Source of the DNA: Actinokineospora xionganensis
GTDB taxonomy: Bacteria > Actinomycetota > Actinomycetes > Mycobacteriales > Pseudonocardiaceae
Length of the DNA: 64,000 nucleotides
NCBI RefSeq assembly: GCF_014323725.1
Contig: NZ_JABVED010000004.1
Span: 124,001 to 188,000, forward strand
Reading direction: 5' to 3'
The notes under the pieces are model-generated. The model was not told where the DNA came from, did not search any database, and saw nothing but the letters and a program-made list of their open reading frames with translations. Below are positions 13,095 to 22,200 of the stretch, one piece after another. Numbering within the stretch: the first letter of the stretch is position 1; each line of letters starts with the position of its first letter. The position numbers and the translations under genes are program-made.

Positions 13095-14554
13095 GCCGAC
13101 ACCATCCGGCGTAGCTCCACGCGATCGAACTTGCCGTTCGCCGACCGCGGCAGCTCCGCGAGTTCGAGCACCTGCCGCGGCACCAGATACCCGGGCAGGC
13201 CACGGCGCAGCGCGGTCACCAGCGGTTCGGAGCGACATCCGCTCACGGCCAGGACGATCCGCTGGCCCAGGTCCTCGTCCGCGACGCCGAACGCCACCGC
13301 CTCGCCCACCAGCCCGGTGGCGTAGGCAGCGTCCTCGATCTCGGTCGGGCTCACCCGGTAGCCGGAGGTCTTGATCATCTCGTCGGTCCGGCCGACGAAG
13401 TAGAGGAAACCATCCTCGTCGCGCCGGACCAGGTCGCCGGACCAAGCCGCGATCTCGCCCGTGCCGGGCGGGAAGGGGCGGAACCGCGCGGCCGTGCGCT
13501 CCGGGTCGTTCCAGTAGCCCAGCGCCACCAGTGGCCCGCGGTGGACCAGTTCGCCGGGCTCGCCCGGAGCGCACTGCGATCCGTCCGGGCGCACGACCAC
13601 GACTTCCGCGTCGGGGATCGCCTTGCCGATCGACCCGGGCCTGCGGTCGATCTCCGCCGGGTCCAGGTAGGTGGAGCGGAACGCCTCGGTGAGGCCGTAC
13701 ATCAGGTACGGGGCCGCGGCCGGGAAGATCTCGCGCAGGCGGGCGAGCGTGGCCGCGGGCATCGGCCCGCCGGTGCTGGCCCAGTACCGCAGCCGGGTGG
13801 CGGGCCACGGCCGCGCGGCGAGTTGCCGCCACAGCGGAGGCACGCAGGTCAGCGCCGTCACGCCGTGGCGCACACACGCGCGAACCACCTCACCGGGGGT
13901 GAGGTAGTTGATCAACACGACGTGCGCGCCCGCCAGGAATCCCGTGGTGAGCTGGCTGAACCCGGCGTCGAAGCTCAGCGGCAGCACCGACAGGACCACG
14001 TCGTCCACGGTGTGGCCGAGGTAGCCCGCCACGCTGCGGGCGCCGGTGAGCAGGTTGCGGTGCGACACCATCACCCCCTTGGGCCCACCCGTGCTGCCCG
14101 AGGTGTAGAAGATGGCGGCGACATCGCTCTCGGCGACCACCGGTGCCGTGTCGTCGGCCGGGCGGACCGCCGACGGACACAGTTCGTCGATCGGCACCAC
14201 CCGGGCCGGGAGGTCGGGCCCCAACGCCCGCAGGCGCGGCGCCGAGGTGACCACCAGCGCGGCGGCGCAGTCGGCCAGGATGTGGCGCACCTGGGGCGGT
14301 GTCGCCACCGGGTTGACCGGCACCACCACCCCACCCGCGGCGGACACGGCGAACAGGGCGACCACCGTCTCGATCCGTTTCTCCAGGTACACCGCCACCC
14401 GCTCGCCCCGGCGCAGACCGAGGTCGCGCAGTCGCGCCCCGGCCGCGCGCACCTCGGCGGCGAGTTCGGCGTAGGTGACGGTGCGGTCCCCGAAGGTCAG
14501 CGCCGGCCTGTCGGGCGCCGCGCGGCCGGGCAGGTCATCGAGTCGGGTCGGCAT
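13091..14554 (-). CDS. AMP-forming acyl/aminoacyl ligase (ANL superfamily)
   Basis: Activates a carboxylic or amino acid as an adenylate and presumably loads it onto the neighbouring freestanding ACP. The 487-aa protein has the ATP loop YTSGSTGGPKG at about residue 148, the YGLTE motif (here YGLTEAFRSTYL) and an ANGKFDRVELRR end carrying the catalytic lysine. The YGLTEAFRST variant resembles the exosortase-A-associated acyl-CoA ligase family, matching the family of the next gene. The ATG at 14554 lies inside the end of the ACP gene (20-nt overlap). Whether it loads CoA or ACP cannot be told from sequence; the operon favours ACP. Confidence 0.9.
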   Translation of the reverse strand: MPTRLDDLPGRAAPDRPALTFGDRTVTYAELAAEVRAAGARLRDLGLRRGERVAVYLEKRIETVVALFAVSAAGGVVVPVNPVATPPQVRHILADCAAALVVTSAPRLRALGPDLPARVVPIDELCPSAVRPADDTAPVVAESDVAAIFYTSGSTGGPKGVMVSHRNLLTGARSVAGYLGHTVDDVVLSVLPLSFDAGFSQLTTGFLAGAHVVLINYLTPGEVVRACVRHGVTALTCVPPLWRQLAARPWPATRLRYWASTGGPMPAATLARLREIFPAAAPYLMYGLTEAFRSTYLDPAEIDRRPGSIGKAIPDAEVVVVRPDGSQCAPGEPGELVHRGPLVALGYWNDPERTAARFRPFPPGTGEIAAWSGDLVRRDEDGFLYFVGRTDEMIKTSGYRVSPTEIEDAAYATGLVGEAVAFGVADEDLGQRIVLAVSGCRSEPLVTALRRGLPGYLVPRQVLELAELPRSANGKFDRVELRRMVSA

Positions 14555-14795
14555 GGCCCACCAGCGGCGACAGCGCCGACCACAGCGATCCGACGGTGGC
14601 GAAGGTGGCCTCGTCGACGATCTCGTCGGGCAGCTCGACGTCGTAGCGGTCCTCGATGTCGGAAAGCAGCGCGACCAGGCTCATCGAATCGAGACCCAGT
14701 CCCGCGAGTTCGTCGCCCGCGTCGAGCGCGCCGGAATCGGCGAAAGGCAGATGCGGCCGGAGGAGGTTCTGGAATTCATCGGGGATTGTCGCCAC
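14535..14795 (-). CDS. Freestanding acyl carrier protein
   Basis: An 86-residue carrier protein with the phosphopantetheine site GLDSMSL (Ser37) and the helix pattern of ACPs. It is first in an operon with the ligase and the decarboxylase, so it probably carries the activated amino acid during decarboxylation. GTG start at 14795 with GAGGTGG four nucleotides upstream. It is not a fatty-acid AcpP by context, since no FAS genes are nearby. Confidence 0.92.
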   Translation of the reverse strand: MATIPDEFQNLLRPHLPFADSGALDAGDELAGLGLDSMSLVALLSDIEDRYDVELPDEIVDEATFATVGSLWSALSPLVGHADPTR

Positions 14796-14843
14796 TGCGC
14801 CACCTCGTAGCCACTTCGTACCGTAGCGAAAACGTCGGACGTC

Positions 14844-14872
14844 AGATTCCGGTAACCGCCCGGCTGTGTCAA
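14844..14872 (-). promoter_or_regulatory. Sigma70-type promoter of the ACP-ligase-decarboxylase operon
   Basis: Minus-strand TTGACA (14872-14867), 17-nt spacer, GAATCT (14849-14844), about 50 nt before the ACP GTG. The -35 shares the string CGTTGACAC with the PKS promoter at 10431, compatible with shared control. Confidence 0.45.
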
Positions 14873-14993
14873 CGTGACTCGTCGGCTGTTAATCACCGGC
14901 CAGAAGCTGCCAACGGCGAACACATTGTCGGCTCCAGCCACGCGGGTGACGATCGTCTGTGCAGTGGTCCCCGACCCGAGGAGACGAGACGCC

Positions 14994-15200
14994 ATGGAGC
15001 AGATTCGCGTGCTGTTGGTCGGGGGACCCGCCGACCTCAGCGAGAACGATGTCCGCGAGATCCCGGCGCTGACCGAGACGGTCAAGGTCACCCGCGGCTG
15101 CGGCTACGAGCACTTCCGGTACGCGGGTCGGTCCAGCGAGCGGCACGGCACGCCGTTGCCGGTCTTCGAGTGGTGCCACCGAACCAAGATCGCGGAGTAG
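14994..15200 (+). CDS. DUF5988 family small protein
   Basis: A 68-aa protein with an N-terminal VLLVGGPAD strand/loop and a central GYEHF motif, the pattern of the DUF5988 family of short actinobacterial proteins that recur in natural-product clusters. Its function is unknown. Start at the ATG at 14994, with GGAG about 13 nt upstream. It is followed after 5 bp by the second condensation-domain gene, so the two are probably co-expressed. Family assignment is from recall of the motif, not a search. Confidence 0.75.
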   Translation: MEQIRVLLVGGPADLSENDVREIPALTETVKVTRGCGYEHFRYAGRSSERHGTPLPVFEWCHRTKIAE

Positions 15201-15205
15201 TCGGG

Positions 15206-16810
15206 GTGTCGGGCGAGAAGAGCGCGGACCTCTGCTGGGGGCAGCGGTACGTCTGGCTGCGCCACCAACACCTGCCCGCGCACGCGCGGCACGAGTCCCA
15301 CATCGTCCGGCATTTCGAGCTGCCCCAAGGTGTTCCGCTCGCCGCGGTCCGCACCACCCTCAACTACCTGGTGCGCAGACACGAGGCGCTGCGCACCACC
15401 TACCACTTCGACGCCGACGCCGATCCGTGGCAGCGGGTGCACCCGCCCGCGCCGCTCCCGGTGGTCACCGTCTCGATGGAACGCGACGGCACCGCGACAC
15501 CGGCCGAGGTGGTCGACGAACTCGCCCGCACCGAGTTCGAACTCACCAAGGAATGGCCGATCCGCGCCTGCGTCATCACCCGCGCGGGCACGCCGAAGAC
15601 GTTGGTGCTGGTCCTCAACCACATGGCGTTCGACGCCTGGAGCGTCCTGCGGTTCGAACAGGAGCTGGCCGCGCTCGGCGCGGCGATAGCGGCCCGAAGA
15701 CCCGCGGCACTGGAACCGGTGCGGCACCAGCCGCTGGACCTGGCCCGGTTCGAGACCTCCGTCGAGGCCGCGGCGGCCAAGGAGCGGGCCGCGGCGTTCT
15801 GGCGCGAGGACATCGCCGGGATGGCCGCGGACACCCTCGGTTCACGGCGCGGGCCACGGACCGTGCCGGTGGTCCACGGCGCCACACTGACCTCCCCCGC
15901 CCTGCTGGACGCGAGCAGGCGGATCGCCGAACGGCACCAGGTGTGGCCCTCGCTGGTGCATGTGGCCGCGTACACCGCGACCATGGCCGCCTACACCGGC
16001 AGTCCAGAGGTCACACACCTGTCGTTCGCGGGCAACCGCGGCTCCGGCCGCTACTCCGACGTGATGACGTGCGCGTTCGCGCCGCTGCTGACCCGGGTGG
16101 ACTGCCAGGGCGATCCGACGTTCGGCGAGCTGCTGCGCCGGGTGGCGCGGCGCTTCGACCAGGTCGCCGAGCACACCCACCTGCCCTACGACGAGCTGCT
16201 GGAACTGTTGGCACGGGAGAGTTTCCGACGCGGCGAGGAGCTGCGGACCGGCTCGGAGCTGAACTTCCTGAGCCACGCCACCCAGCGCAGCAACGCCAAA
16301 CGCACCAAGTTCGGCTCGCACACCGGTCCGTCCACTTGGGCCGAATACGGCGCGGACAGCTACTTCCGGATCTATGAGCTGCGCGACGCGGTCGCCCTGG
16401 GGCTCGACGCGATGTCGACGGTGTTCGACGCCGACGCCGTGCGGCGGTTCCTGTTCGGCCACGAGGCGGTCGTGCTCGCCCACGACCCGCCGGGGACCGA
16501 CCTGCGGCTCACCGAGATGGCCCGGCTGATCGGCTTCGACCCGGCGCGGGCGAACGCGCGCCGGGAGTCGACACCCACGCCGGACCCGGCGGCCGAACGA
16601 ATCCTCGCCGTCGTGGTGCGCCAGGCCAACCGGCTCGACCACGAGGTCGACACGAGCGGCTGCTACACCGTCGCGGGTGGACGGACGATGCGCGTCCCCC
16701 GGGTGCTGGCCCTGCTGCGCGACCACGGGTGGGGTGGGGTGGGCGTCCGCCAGTTCCTCGACGGCACACCCCTGCGGACACTGGCGGGCAGGCTCACCTG
16801 GCTGGGCTGA
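15206..16810 (+). CDS. Freestanding condensation-domain protein with degenerate carrier-like C-terminus
   Basis: A 534-aa condensation-superfamily protein. The C3 motif is NHMAFDAWS at about residues 138-146, keeping the second His and Asp but losing the first His and the Gly. After a linker at about 440 (TPTPDPAAE) comes a segment that reads like a peptidyl carrier domain, but the GGDS motif is GGRTM near residue 493, so the phosphopantetheine serine is missing. The GTG start at 15206 has CGGAG about 10 nt upstream and follows DUF5988 by 5 bp. A role as acyl- or aminoacyl-transferring partner of the PKS and ACP trio is inferred. It is a paralogue of the 10554-11891 product only at family level. 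Confidence 0.85.
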   Translation: MSGEKSADLCWGQRYVWLRHQHLPAHARHESHIVRHFELPQGVPLAAVRTTLNYLVRRHEALRTTYHFDADADPWQRVHPPAPLPVVTVSMERDGTATPAEVVDELARTEFELTKEWPIRACVITRAGTPKTLVLVLNHMAFDAWSVLRFEQELAALGAAIAARRPAALEPVRHQPLDLARFETSVEAAAAKERAAAFWREDIAGMAADTLGSRRGPRTVPVVHGATLTSPALLDASRRIAERHQVWPSLVHVAAYTATMAAYTGSPEVTHLSFAGNRGSGRYSDVMTCAFAPLLTRVDCQGDPTFGELLRRVARRFDQVAEHTHLPYDELLELLARESFRRGEELRTGSELNFLSHATQRSNAKRTKFGSHTGPSTWAEYGADSYFRIYELRDAVALGLDAMSTVFDADAVRRFLFGHEAVVLAHDPPGTDLRLTEMARLIGFDPARANARRESTPTPDPAAERILAVVVRQANRLDHEVDTSGCYTVAGGRTMRVPRVLALLRDHGWGGVGVRQFLDGTPLRTLAGRLTWLG

Positions 16811-16839
16811 CGCCCGAAGGGCGGGACCGCCCGGATCGA

Positions 16840-16865
16840 CGTCGAGCCTCCCCGAAGACTCGACG
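16840..16865. terminator. Possible bidirectional terminator
   Basis: Arms CGTCGAG and CTCGACG separated by 12 nt, preceded by a smaller CGCCC-GAA-GGGCG hairpin at 16811-16823. They sit between the convergent ends of the second condensation gene and the TrmB/LuxR regulator. No T-run. Confidence 0.45.
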
Positions 16866-16882
16866 CCCACGCCCGAGCGTCG

Positions 16883-17902
16883 TCATCCGTGATCTACCAG
16901 GCTCCGCCTGGCCGCCTGCACACCCGCCTGGAACCGGCTCACCGCGTCGAGGTCGCGCATCAACGCGGCGATGTGTCTGCGGCAGGTGCGCAGCGACATC
17001 CCGAGCTTGCGGGCCAGCACCTCGTCGGTGAACCCCTTCGCCATCAGCCCCGCGATGGTCTGCCGCAGGTCGTCGGCCACGTCGGCGTAGCCGGTCTCGA
17101 ACGAGTCCAGCGGGGTCGCCACGTCCCACAGGTGGTCGAAGACGTCGAGCAGGAACTCCACGACCTCGCCGTTGCGCACCCTCGACGCCGTGGTCTCCCC
17201 GCTGTCGTCGGCGCCCAGCAGGATGGCCAGCGAGCGGTCCATCACCACGGCGGTGCGCGGGACATGGGTGACCGTGCGCACCTCGGCCCCGGCCGCGGTC
17301 AGATTCTTGATCTTCGTCCGGGTGGTGAGGTCGGCACGGTTGCGGTGCCCGCAGACGATCCGCACGCGCACCCCGCGATCGAGCAGGGTCGAGCACACCT
17401 GGTGGAAGTCGTCGAAGTCCTCGGCGTCCTGCTTGCCCGACAACAGCAGCATGATCGTGCCGCGGCAGGCGTCGCCCGCCAGCTTCAGATAGCCCCGCAC
17501 CTCCATCGAGCCGACGACGTTCTCGATCGCGGTGAACTCGGAGGTGAGCCCGCCCGTGCGGGAGTAGTCCTGGCGGAACATCTCGGTGCGCTGCCTGATC
17601 TGCGCGATCAGCTCCCGGCGCTGGTAGATCTCCCGCTCCATCGGACTGACCAGCAGCGCGGCGGCGATCTCCGGGTCGACGGGCACGAACTGGTGCGGTC
17701 CGCCGCGCTCCTCACGCAGCAGCCTGCTCTCGACCAGCTGCGTGATAGCCCGGCCCGCCTCCGCCAACTCCAGCCCGAGGGTGTCGGCGGCGCGCTGGAC
17801 CGTCTCGATCGCACCCGCGCGGACGGCGTAGCGGTAGACGCTCGCCACGTGGTCTTCGGTCGCCGGTCTCTCCCCGGCCAGTACCACAGTGTCCGATCGC
17901 AT
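16883..17902 (-). CDS. TrmB-like / LuxR-type HTH transcriptional regulator
   Basis: A 339-aa regulator with an N-terminal winged-helix region of TrmB type, a central sensor-like domain with phospholipase D-like spacing, and a C-terminal LuxR-type helix-turn-helix (KGFTDEVLARKLGMSLRTCRRH) ending in RFQAGVQAARR. That last motif recurs in the regulator at 41442. ATG at 17902 with GGAGG six nt upstream. It lies 27 bp after the cyclodeaminase-family gene, so it is probably co-transcribed with it. The target is unknown; control of this cluster is inferred from position. Confidence 0.82.
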   Translation of the reverse strand: MRSDTVVLAGERPATEDHVASVYRYAVRAGAIETVQRAADTLGLELAEAGRAITQLVESRLLREERGGPHQFVPVDPEIAAALLVSPMEREIYQRRELIAQIRQRTEMFRQDYSRTGGLTSEFTAIENVVGSMEVRGYLKLAGDACRGTIMLLLSGKQDAEDFDDFHQVCSTLLDRGVRVRIVCGHRNRADLTTRTKIKNLTAAGAEVRTVTHVPRTAVVMDRSLAILLGADDSGETTASRVRNGEVVEFLLDVFDHLWDVATPLDSFETGYADVADDLRQTIAGLMAKGFTDEVLARKLGMSLRTCRRHIAALMRDLDAVSRFQAGVQAARRSLVDHG

Positions 17903-17929
17903 GTGTCCTCCACTTTTCGTGCGGTGTCC

Positions 17930-18841
17930 CTATTCGGTCGGGGTGAGGCGGCGGCCGAGCCCGTTCTCGATCGCCACCCGCCGGATGCCGTCCGCCAGTG
18001 TCGTGCCCAGCGCGTCCGCGCCGAGCAGCTCCACCAGCACGACGTCGTCGACGTGGGTGCGGCCCGGGTGTGCGCCTGCCAGCACGGCGCCGAGGTCGGC
18101 CTCGATCCGCCGCTCCCCCCGCCAGCGCGACTGACGCCGGTGCCACCCTTCGTGGTGCCGGATGGCCTCGGGGCGTTCGCGCCGCATCGCGACGAAGTTG
18201 CGGTGCGCGTTCTCGTCGACCAACGCGAGGTCATCGACGTAGAGCTGGTCGGCCCCGGCAGGCAGTTCGTCGGGCAGGTCCGTGCCCGTCGCGTTGGCCA
18301 GCAGCACTCCCGGGGAGAGCGGTCCGATCCGCAGCGGGTCCGCGCCGGGAGCCAGGACAAGCAGGCCTGCGCCGAACGCCGCCCGGCGCATGTCGTCGGT
18401 CGCGGTCACGCCGATTCCGGCCAGTTCGAGCCGGTCGAGCACCCCTTGGCCCAGCTGACCGGCGGTCCTGGCGCCGTGCCAGGCGACGTGGCTGAGGTTC
18501 GGCACGCACCGGGCGATGACCGACAGGTATCGGCCCGCGACGGCCGCCGAGCCGAAGACAGCGGCCGTGATCACGCCGGGGACGTGCAGTTCGCGGGCCG
18601 CCAGCGCGACCAGCACCGCGCCGCGAACCAGGCGCAGGTCGGCCGCGGGGAGCAGGAAGACCCCTCCCGCCGCGTCCTCGAAGGCGACCTGGTCGGCGTC
18701 GTTGCCGCCGGGCACCCGCCGGACACCGCCCACCTCGTCGGCATGACGGGTCAGTTCCCCGGCGAGCAGCGCGGGCAGGTCCAGGTCGTCGACGGCCAGC
18801 GCCACGTCGTCCGCGCTGAGCAACAGGGCCGGACCTGTCAT
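17930..18841 (-). CDS. Ornithine cyclodeaminase / mu-crystallin family protein
   Basis: A 303-aa protein with the NAD-binding Rossmann segment VFGSAAVAGRYLSVIARC and a later VDD stretch (LYVDDLAL) placed as in ornithine cyclodeaminase-family enzymes. The usual GxGxQA loop is GSAAVAG, so dinucleotide binding may be altered. Family members make proline from ornithine, reduce cyclic imines or make 2,3-diaminopropionate. Which applies is not clear, but a basic amino-acid precursor would fit the nearby decarboxylase. The ATG at 18841 is preceded by GGAGG. A 24-bp perfect inverted repeat lies just before that site. Confidence 0.7.
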   Translation of the reverse strand: MTGPALLLSADDVALAVDDLDLPALLAGELTRHADEVGGVRRVPGGNDADQVAFEDAAGGVFLLPAADLRLVRGAVLVALAARELHVPGVITAAVFGSAAVAGRYLSVIARCVPNLSHVAWHGARTAGQLGQGVLDRLELAGIGVTATDDMRRAAFGAGLLVLAPGADPLRIGPLSPGVLLANATGTDLPDELPAGADQLYVDDLALVDENAHRNFVAMRRERPEAIRHHEGWHRRQSRWRGERRIEADLGAVLAGAHPGRTHVDDVVLVELLGADALGTTLADGIRRVAIENGLGRRLTPTE

Positions 18842-18858
18842 CGCTGGTGCCTCCGGTC

Positions 18859-18882
18859 GGATCGAGACAGCGGTCTCGATCC
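18859..18882. promoter_or_regulatory. Perfect 10+4+10 inverted repeat before the cyclodeaminase-family gene
   Basis: Arms GGATCGAGAC and GTCTCGATCC around AGCG, 17 nt before the ATG and just upstream of its GGAGG site, in the gap between divergent genes. It could be an operator for the downstream TrmB/LuxR protein or an mRNA hairpin that masks the ribosome site. Confidence 0.6.
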
Positions 18883-19038
18883 ATCTTCCGGACGCTTCTT
18901 CTGGCTTCCTTCTCATCCGCTCTCGATCGACGGAAACGCACCGACAGCGGACGAGACGCCGATCGGAAAAGACGCGCTGTTGACTGCCCCTCGATCAGGC
19001 GCAGAAAACCGAAGCAATTTCAGATTTGGAGTACGACT

Positions 19039-19221
19039 ATGTTCGGAAAGCGGAATACTTCCCTTGCCTGCCTGGCCATTGGCGCCGCGGGCGTGCTGCT
19101 GTTGGGCCAGTCGGCGTACGCTGCCGCGGATTCGTCACCGAACGCCAAATCCCTATCGGGCGAATACTTATCGATGACCGCGGTCGAGTGGTTCGGGTTG
19201 GCCGACTCCCCCTGGGACTGA
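19039..19221 (+). CDS. Small secreted peptide precursor, unknown function
   Basis: A 60-aa product with a clear Sec signal peptide: basic start MFGKRN, a hydrophobic core and an AYA-A cleavage site near residue 28. The mature part is about 32 residues, acidic and aromatic, ends in DSPWD and has no cysteine. GGAG lies 8 nt before the ATG at 19039. A strong inverted repeat follows the stop at once. It diverges from the cyclodeaminase/regulator pair. I do not recognise a family. It could be a signalling or RiPP-like peptide, or a minor envelope protein; no modification enzyme is adjacent. Confidence 0.7.
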   Translation: MFGKRNTSLACLAIGAAGVLLLGQSAYAAADSSPNAKSLSGEYLSMTAVEWFGLADSPWD

Positions 19222-19229
19222 CCGCCCGT

Positions 19230-19271
19230 CGCCTTCGGCCGCGGCGCGCGATCCGCCCGCGGCCGAAGGCG
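19230..19271. terminator. Strong bidirectional terminator
   Basis: Perfect 15-bp arms (CGCCTTCGGCCGCGG and CCGCGGCCGAAGGCG) with a 12-nt loop, exactly filling the gap between the secreted-peptide stop and the convergent SARP stop. Confidence 0.85.
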
Positions 19272-19273
19272 GA

Positions 19274-22200
19274 TCAGTGCTCGCGCGCCTCGGTCGAGCG
19301 CCGGATCGGCCCGCTGCCCGCACCCAGCACAGTGGCGACGCCGTCGGCGGCCACCAACGAGGAGGCGGTGTCCAGTCGCGACAGCAGCAGGGCCGCTTCC
19401 TTGGAGTCGATCTTCGAGAGCAGGGCGGCGGCCCGGGTCAGCTCGTGGTCGGCCTGGCGGATGTGGCCTGCCGAGTCGTGCACCTCGGAGAGCAGGATGA
19501 GCGTCTTGGCCTGCCACAGGGTGGAGCCGAGATCGGTGAACAGGTCCAGCGACCGGGCCAGATTCTCCGCCGCCGTGGTGTTGTCGCCCCTGGCCAGGCA
19601 CAACTCACCGAGCGCGTAGTGGGACTGCCCCTCGATCATCCGGTCGCCGACGCGCTGGGCGGTCGCCAGCGCGTGCAGCAGCGTCGTCTCGGCGCTGTCC
19701 ATCCGGCCCTCCCGGCCGCGGACGATGCCGAGCCAGTAGAGCGCGTGTGCCTCGCCGACCCGGTCGCCGATCTCCCGAACGGTGCACAGCACCCGGTGCA
19801 GCGCCCTCCTGGCGAGCAGGATCTGCCCGGTGCGCAAGTACAGTTCGGCGAACCGGCTGACCACCTGGGCCTCGCCCCGCAGGTAGTTGGCCTGCCTGCA
19901 CAACTCGAGGGCGGCGGTGAGCATCTGCTCCGCCACCGGCAGGTCGCCCTCGTCGATCCGGAACTTCGCCATGCTCCGCAGGATGTTCGCCTCGCCGATC
20001 ACGTCGCCGACCGCGCGCATCTTGACCAGGGCTTCCTCGTACTTGGCCAGCATGTCCTCGAAGTTGCCCAGCACGCGGTCCACCAAGGCGGCGTTGCGCA
20101 GCACCAGCGCCTGCCCGTGCGCGTTCCCGCAGGCGGTGAAGATCTGCAGCGCCTCGGCGAAGGAGCCGGCCGCCTCGGCCGTGCGCTTCTGGAACATGTG
20201 CAGGGTGCCGAGCGAGTACAGCATCGCCGCGCAGCCGGTCTGGTTGCCCGCGAGCCGCGACGCGGCGTGCGCGAGGTTCGTCGTCTCCCGCCAGTCGTCG
20301 AGGTTGCCCTTGACCTCGAACAAGCTGACCAGGGTGAGCGCGAGATCCCAGCAGAGCTCGTCCATGCCCGCCGCGGCGGCCTGTCGCACCGCGGCGACGA
20401 GCGCGGCACGCTCGTTCTCCAGCCACACCATCGGGTTCTCGGCGAGTTCGGTCTCCGCCCACTCGGCCACGTCGTGGCGCGGGGCGGCGCCGTGCAGGAT
20501 CGTGTAGTCCCCGCCGTACTCGCGCCGGTGCGCCAGTTCCGCCAAGGCCAGCCACGATCCGAGGACCCGGCCGAGGGCCGCGTGCCGCTCGGCCTCGGTC
20601 TCGGCCTCCGTCAACCGTTCCCTGGCGTAGACCCGGATCAGGTCGTGGAACCGGTAGCGGATGTCACCGGACGGGCCGTGGACCATGTCCAGCATCTGCG
20701 CGTCGACGAGCCGCTCCAGCATGTCCTCGGCCCGGGCGAGGTCGGTGTCGAGCAGGGCCGCGGCCGTCCAGCCCGGCAGGCTCGGGACGCGCATCAGCGC
20801 CAGCAGCCGGAACAGCCGCTTCGCCCCGTCGGGCAGGCTCCGGTACGCCAGGCCGATGCTGGAGCGCAGCTCGAGTCCGTGGTGGCTGAACTCGTCGAGT
20901 CTGCCCACCTCGTTCTTGAGCCTCCTGGTCAGCTCGGTGATCGGCCACCGCGGCCGCGACGCCAGCCGCGCGCCCGCGATCCGCAGCGCCAGGGGCAGCC
21001 CACCGCAGTATCGGGCCAGTTCGTCGGCCGCGGCAGGCTCGGCCGCGAGCCGGTCAGGACCCACGATCTTGCCCAGCAGTTCCATGGACGTGTCGTTGTC
21101 GAACGCGTCCAGGTCGATCCAGTTCGCCCCGGACAGTCCGCTGAGCCGGACCCGGCTGGTGACGATCACCGCGCAACTCGGGCTGCCCGGCAGCAGCGGC
21201 GACACCTGCTGTTCGCTGGTCACGCCGTCGAGAACGAGCAGCAACCGCTTTCCCGCCAGCCTGCTGCGGAAGGTCTCGGCCCGCTCGGCCTGGTCGTCCG
21301 GGATCGCCGAGCCGCTGAGTCCGAGCCCGCGCAGGAAGCGCGCGAGCAACACGGTGGTGCGGTCGTCGCCGACGAGTCCCTGCAGGTCGGCGTAGAGATG
21401 GCCGTCCGGGAAGTCCTCACCCAGCTCATGGGCGACCCGCAGGGCGAGGGTGGACTTCCCGACCCCGCCGCGCCCGGAGATGGCGATGATGGGCACGGCG
21501 TAGCGGGGCGTCGCCGAGTGCCGCGCCGCGGAGAGGACGCGCCTGATCTCGGCGAGGTGCTCGCCGCGACCGATGAAGTCCGCGATGCTGCTCGGCAACT
21601 GGCGTGGGCTGGTGCGCTGCTTCTCGCCCGCCGCGGCGGGCGGCTGCTCGGCCCGGGCGGGCAAGTCGAGCGCGGGGGCGCGGTTGAGCACCGCGCGCTC
21701 GACGTCGCGCAGTTCCTGGCACGGCTCGATCCCCAACTCGGCGATGAGCGTCGACCTGGCCCGGCGGAACACTTCCAGGGCCTCCGCCTGCCGCCCGGAC
21801 CGGTAGAGCGCGAGCATCAGGAAGCCGTAGAGCCGCTCTCGAAGGGGGTGCTCGACGATCAGTGCGCGCAGGTCCGCCGTGAGCTCCTCGTGCCTGCCCA
21901 GTTCGAGGTCGAGCCGGGTCCGCTCCTCGATGGCCGCGAGCCGCAGCTCGTCGAGCGGCGAGGCGGCCCGGCGCACGACGTCGCTCTGCACGCCGTCGAG
22001 GGCGGGTCCCCGCCACAGGTCGAGCGCGTCGCGCAGGGTCGCCGCCGCCTCCGCGGCCTTGCCGTCGGCCGCCTGGCCGTGCGCGGTGCGGACCGCCTTG
22101 GCGAAGGCCTCGCTGTCCAACTCGGTGTCCGGCAGCACCAGGAGGTATCCCGACGACCGGGTCTTGATCGCCTCGGGCCTGCCCGCGTCGCAGAACAGCT

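Noticed and set aside
13095-13877. Upstream extension of the decarboxylase frame to 13877
   Set aside because: It runs antiparallel in register with the ligase gene and is not decarboxylase-like; the GTGA overlap at 13091-13094 gives the natural start.
11892-14554. Exosortase/PEP-CTERM sorting system
   Set aside because: The ligase and decarboxylase resemble exosortase-A-associated families, but no exosortase, PEP-CTERM protein or polysaccharide genes are present.
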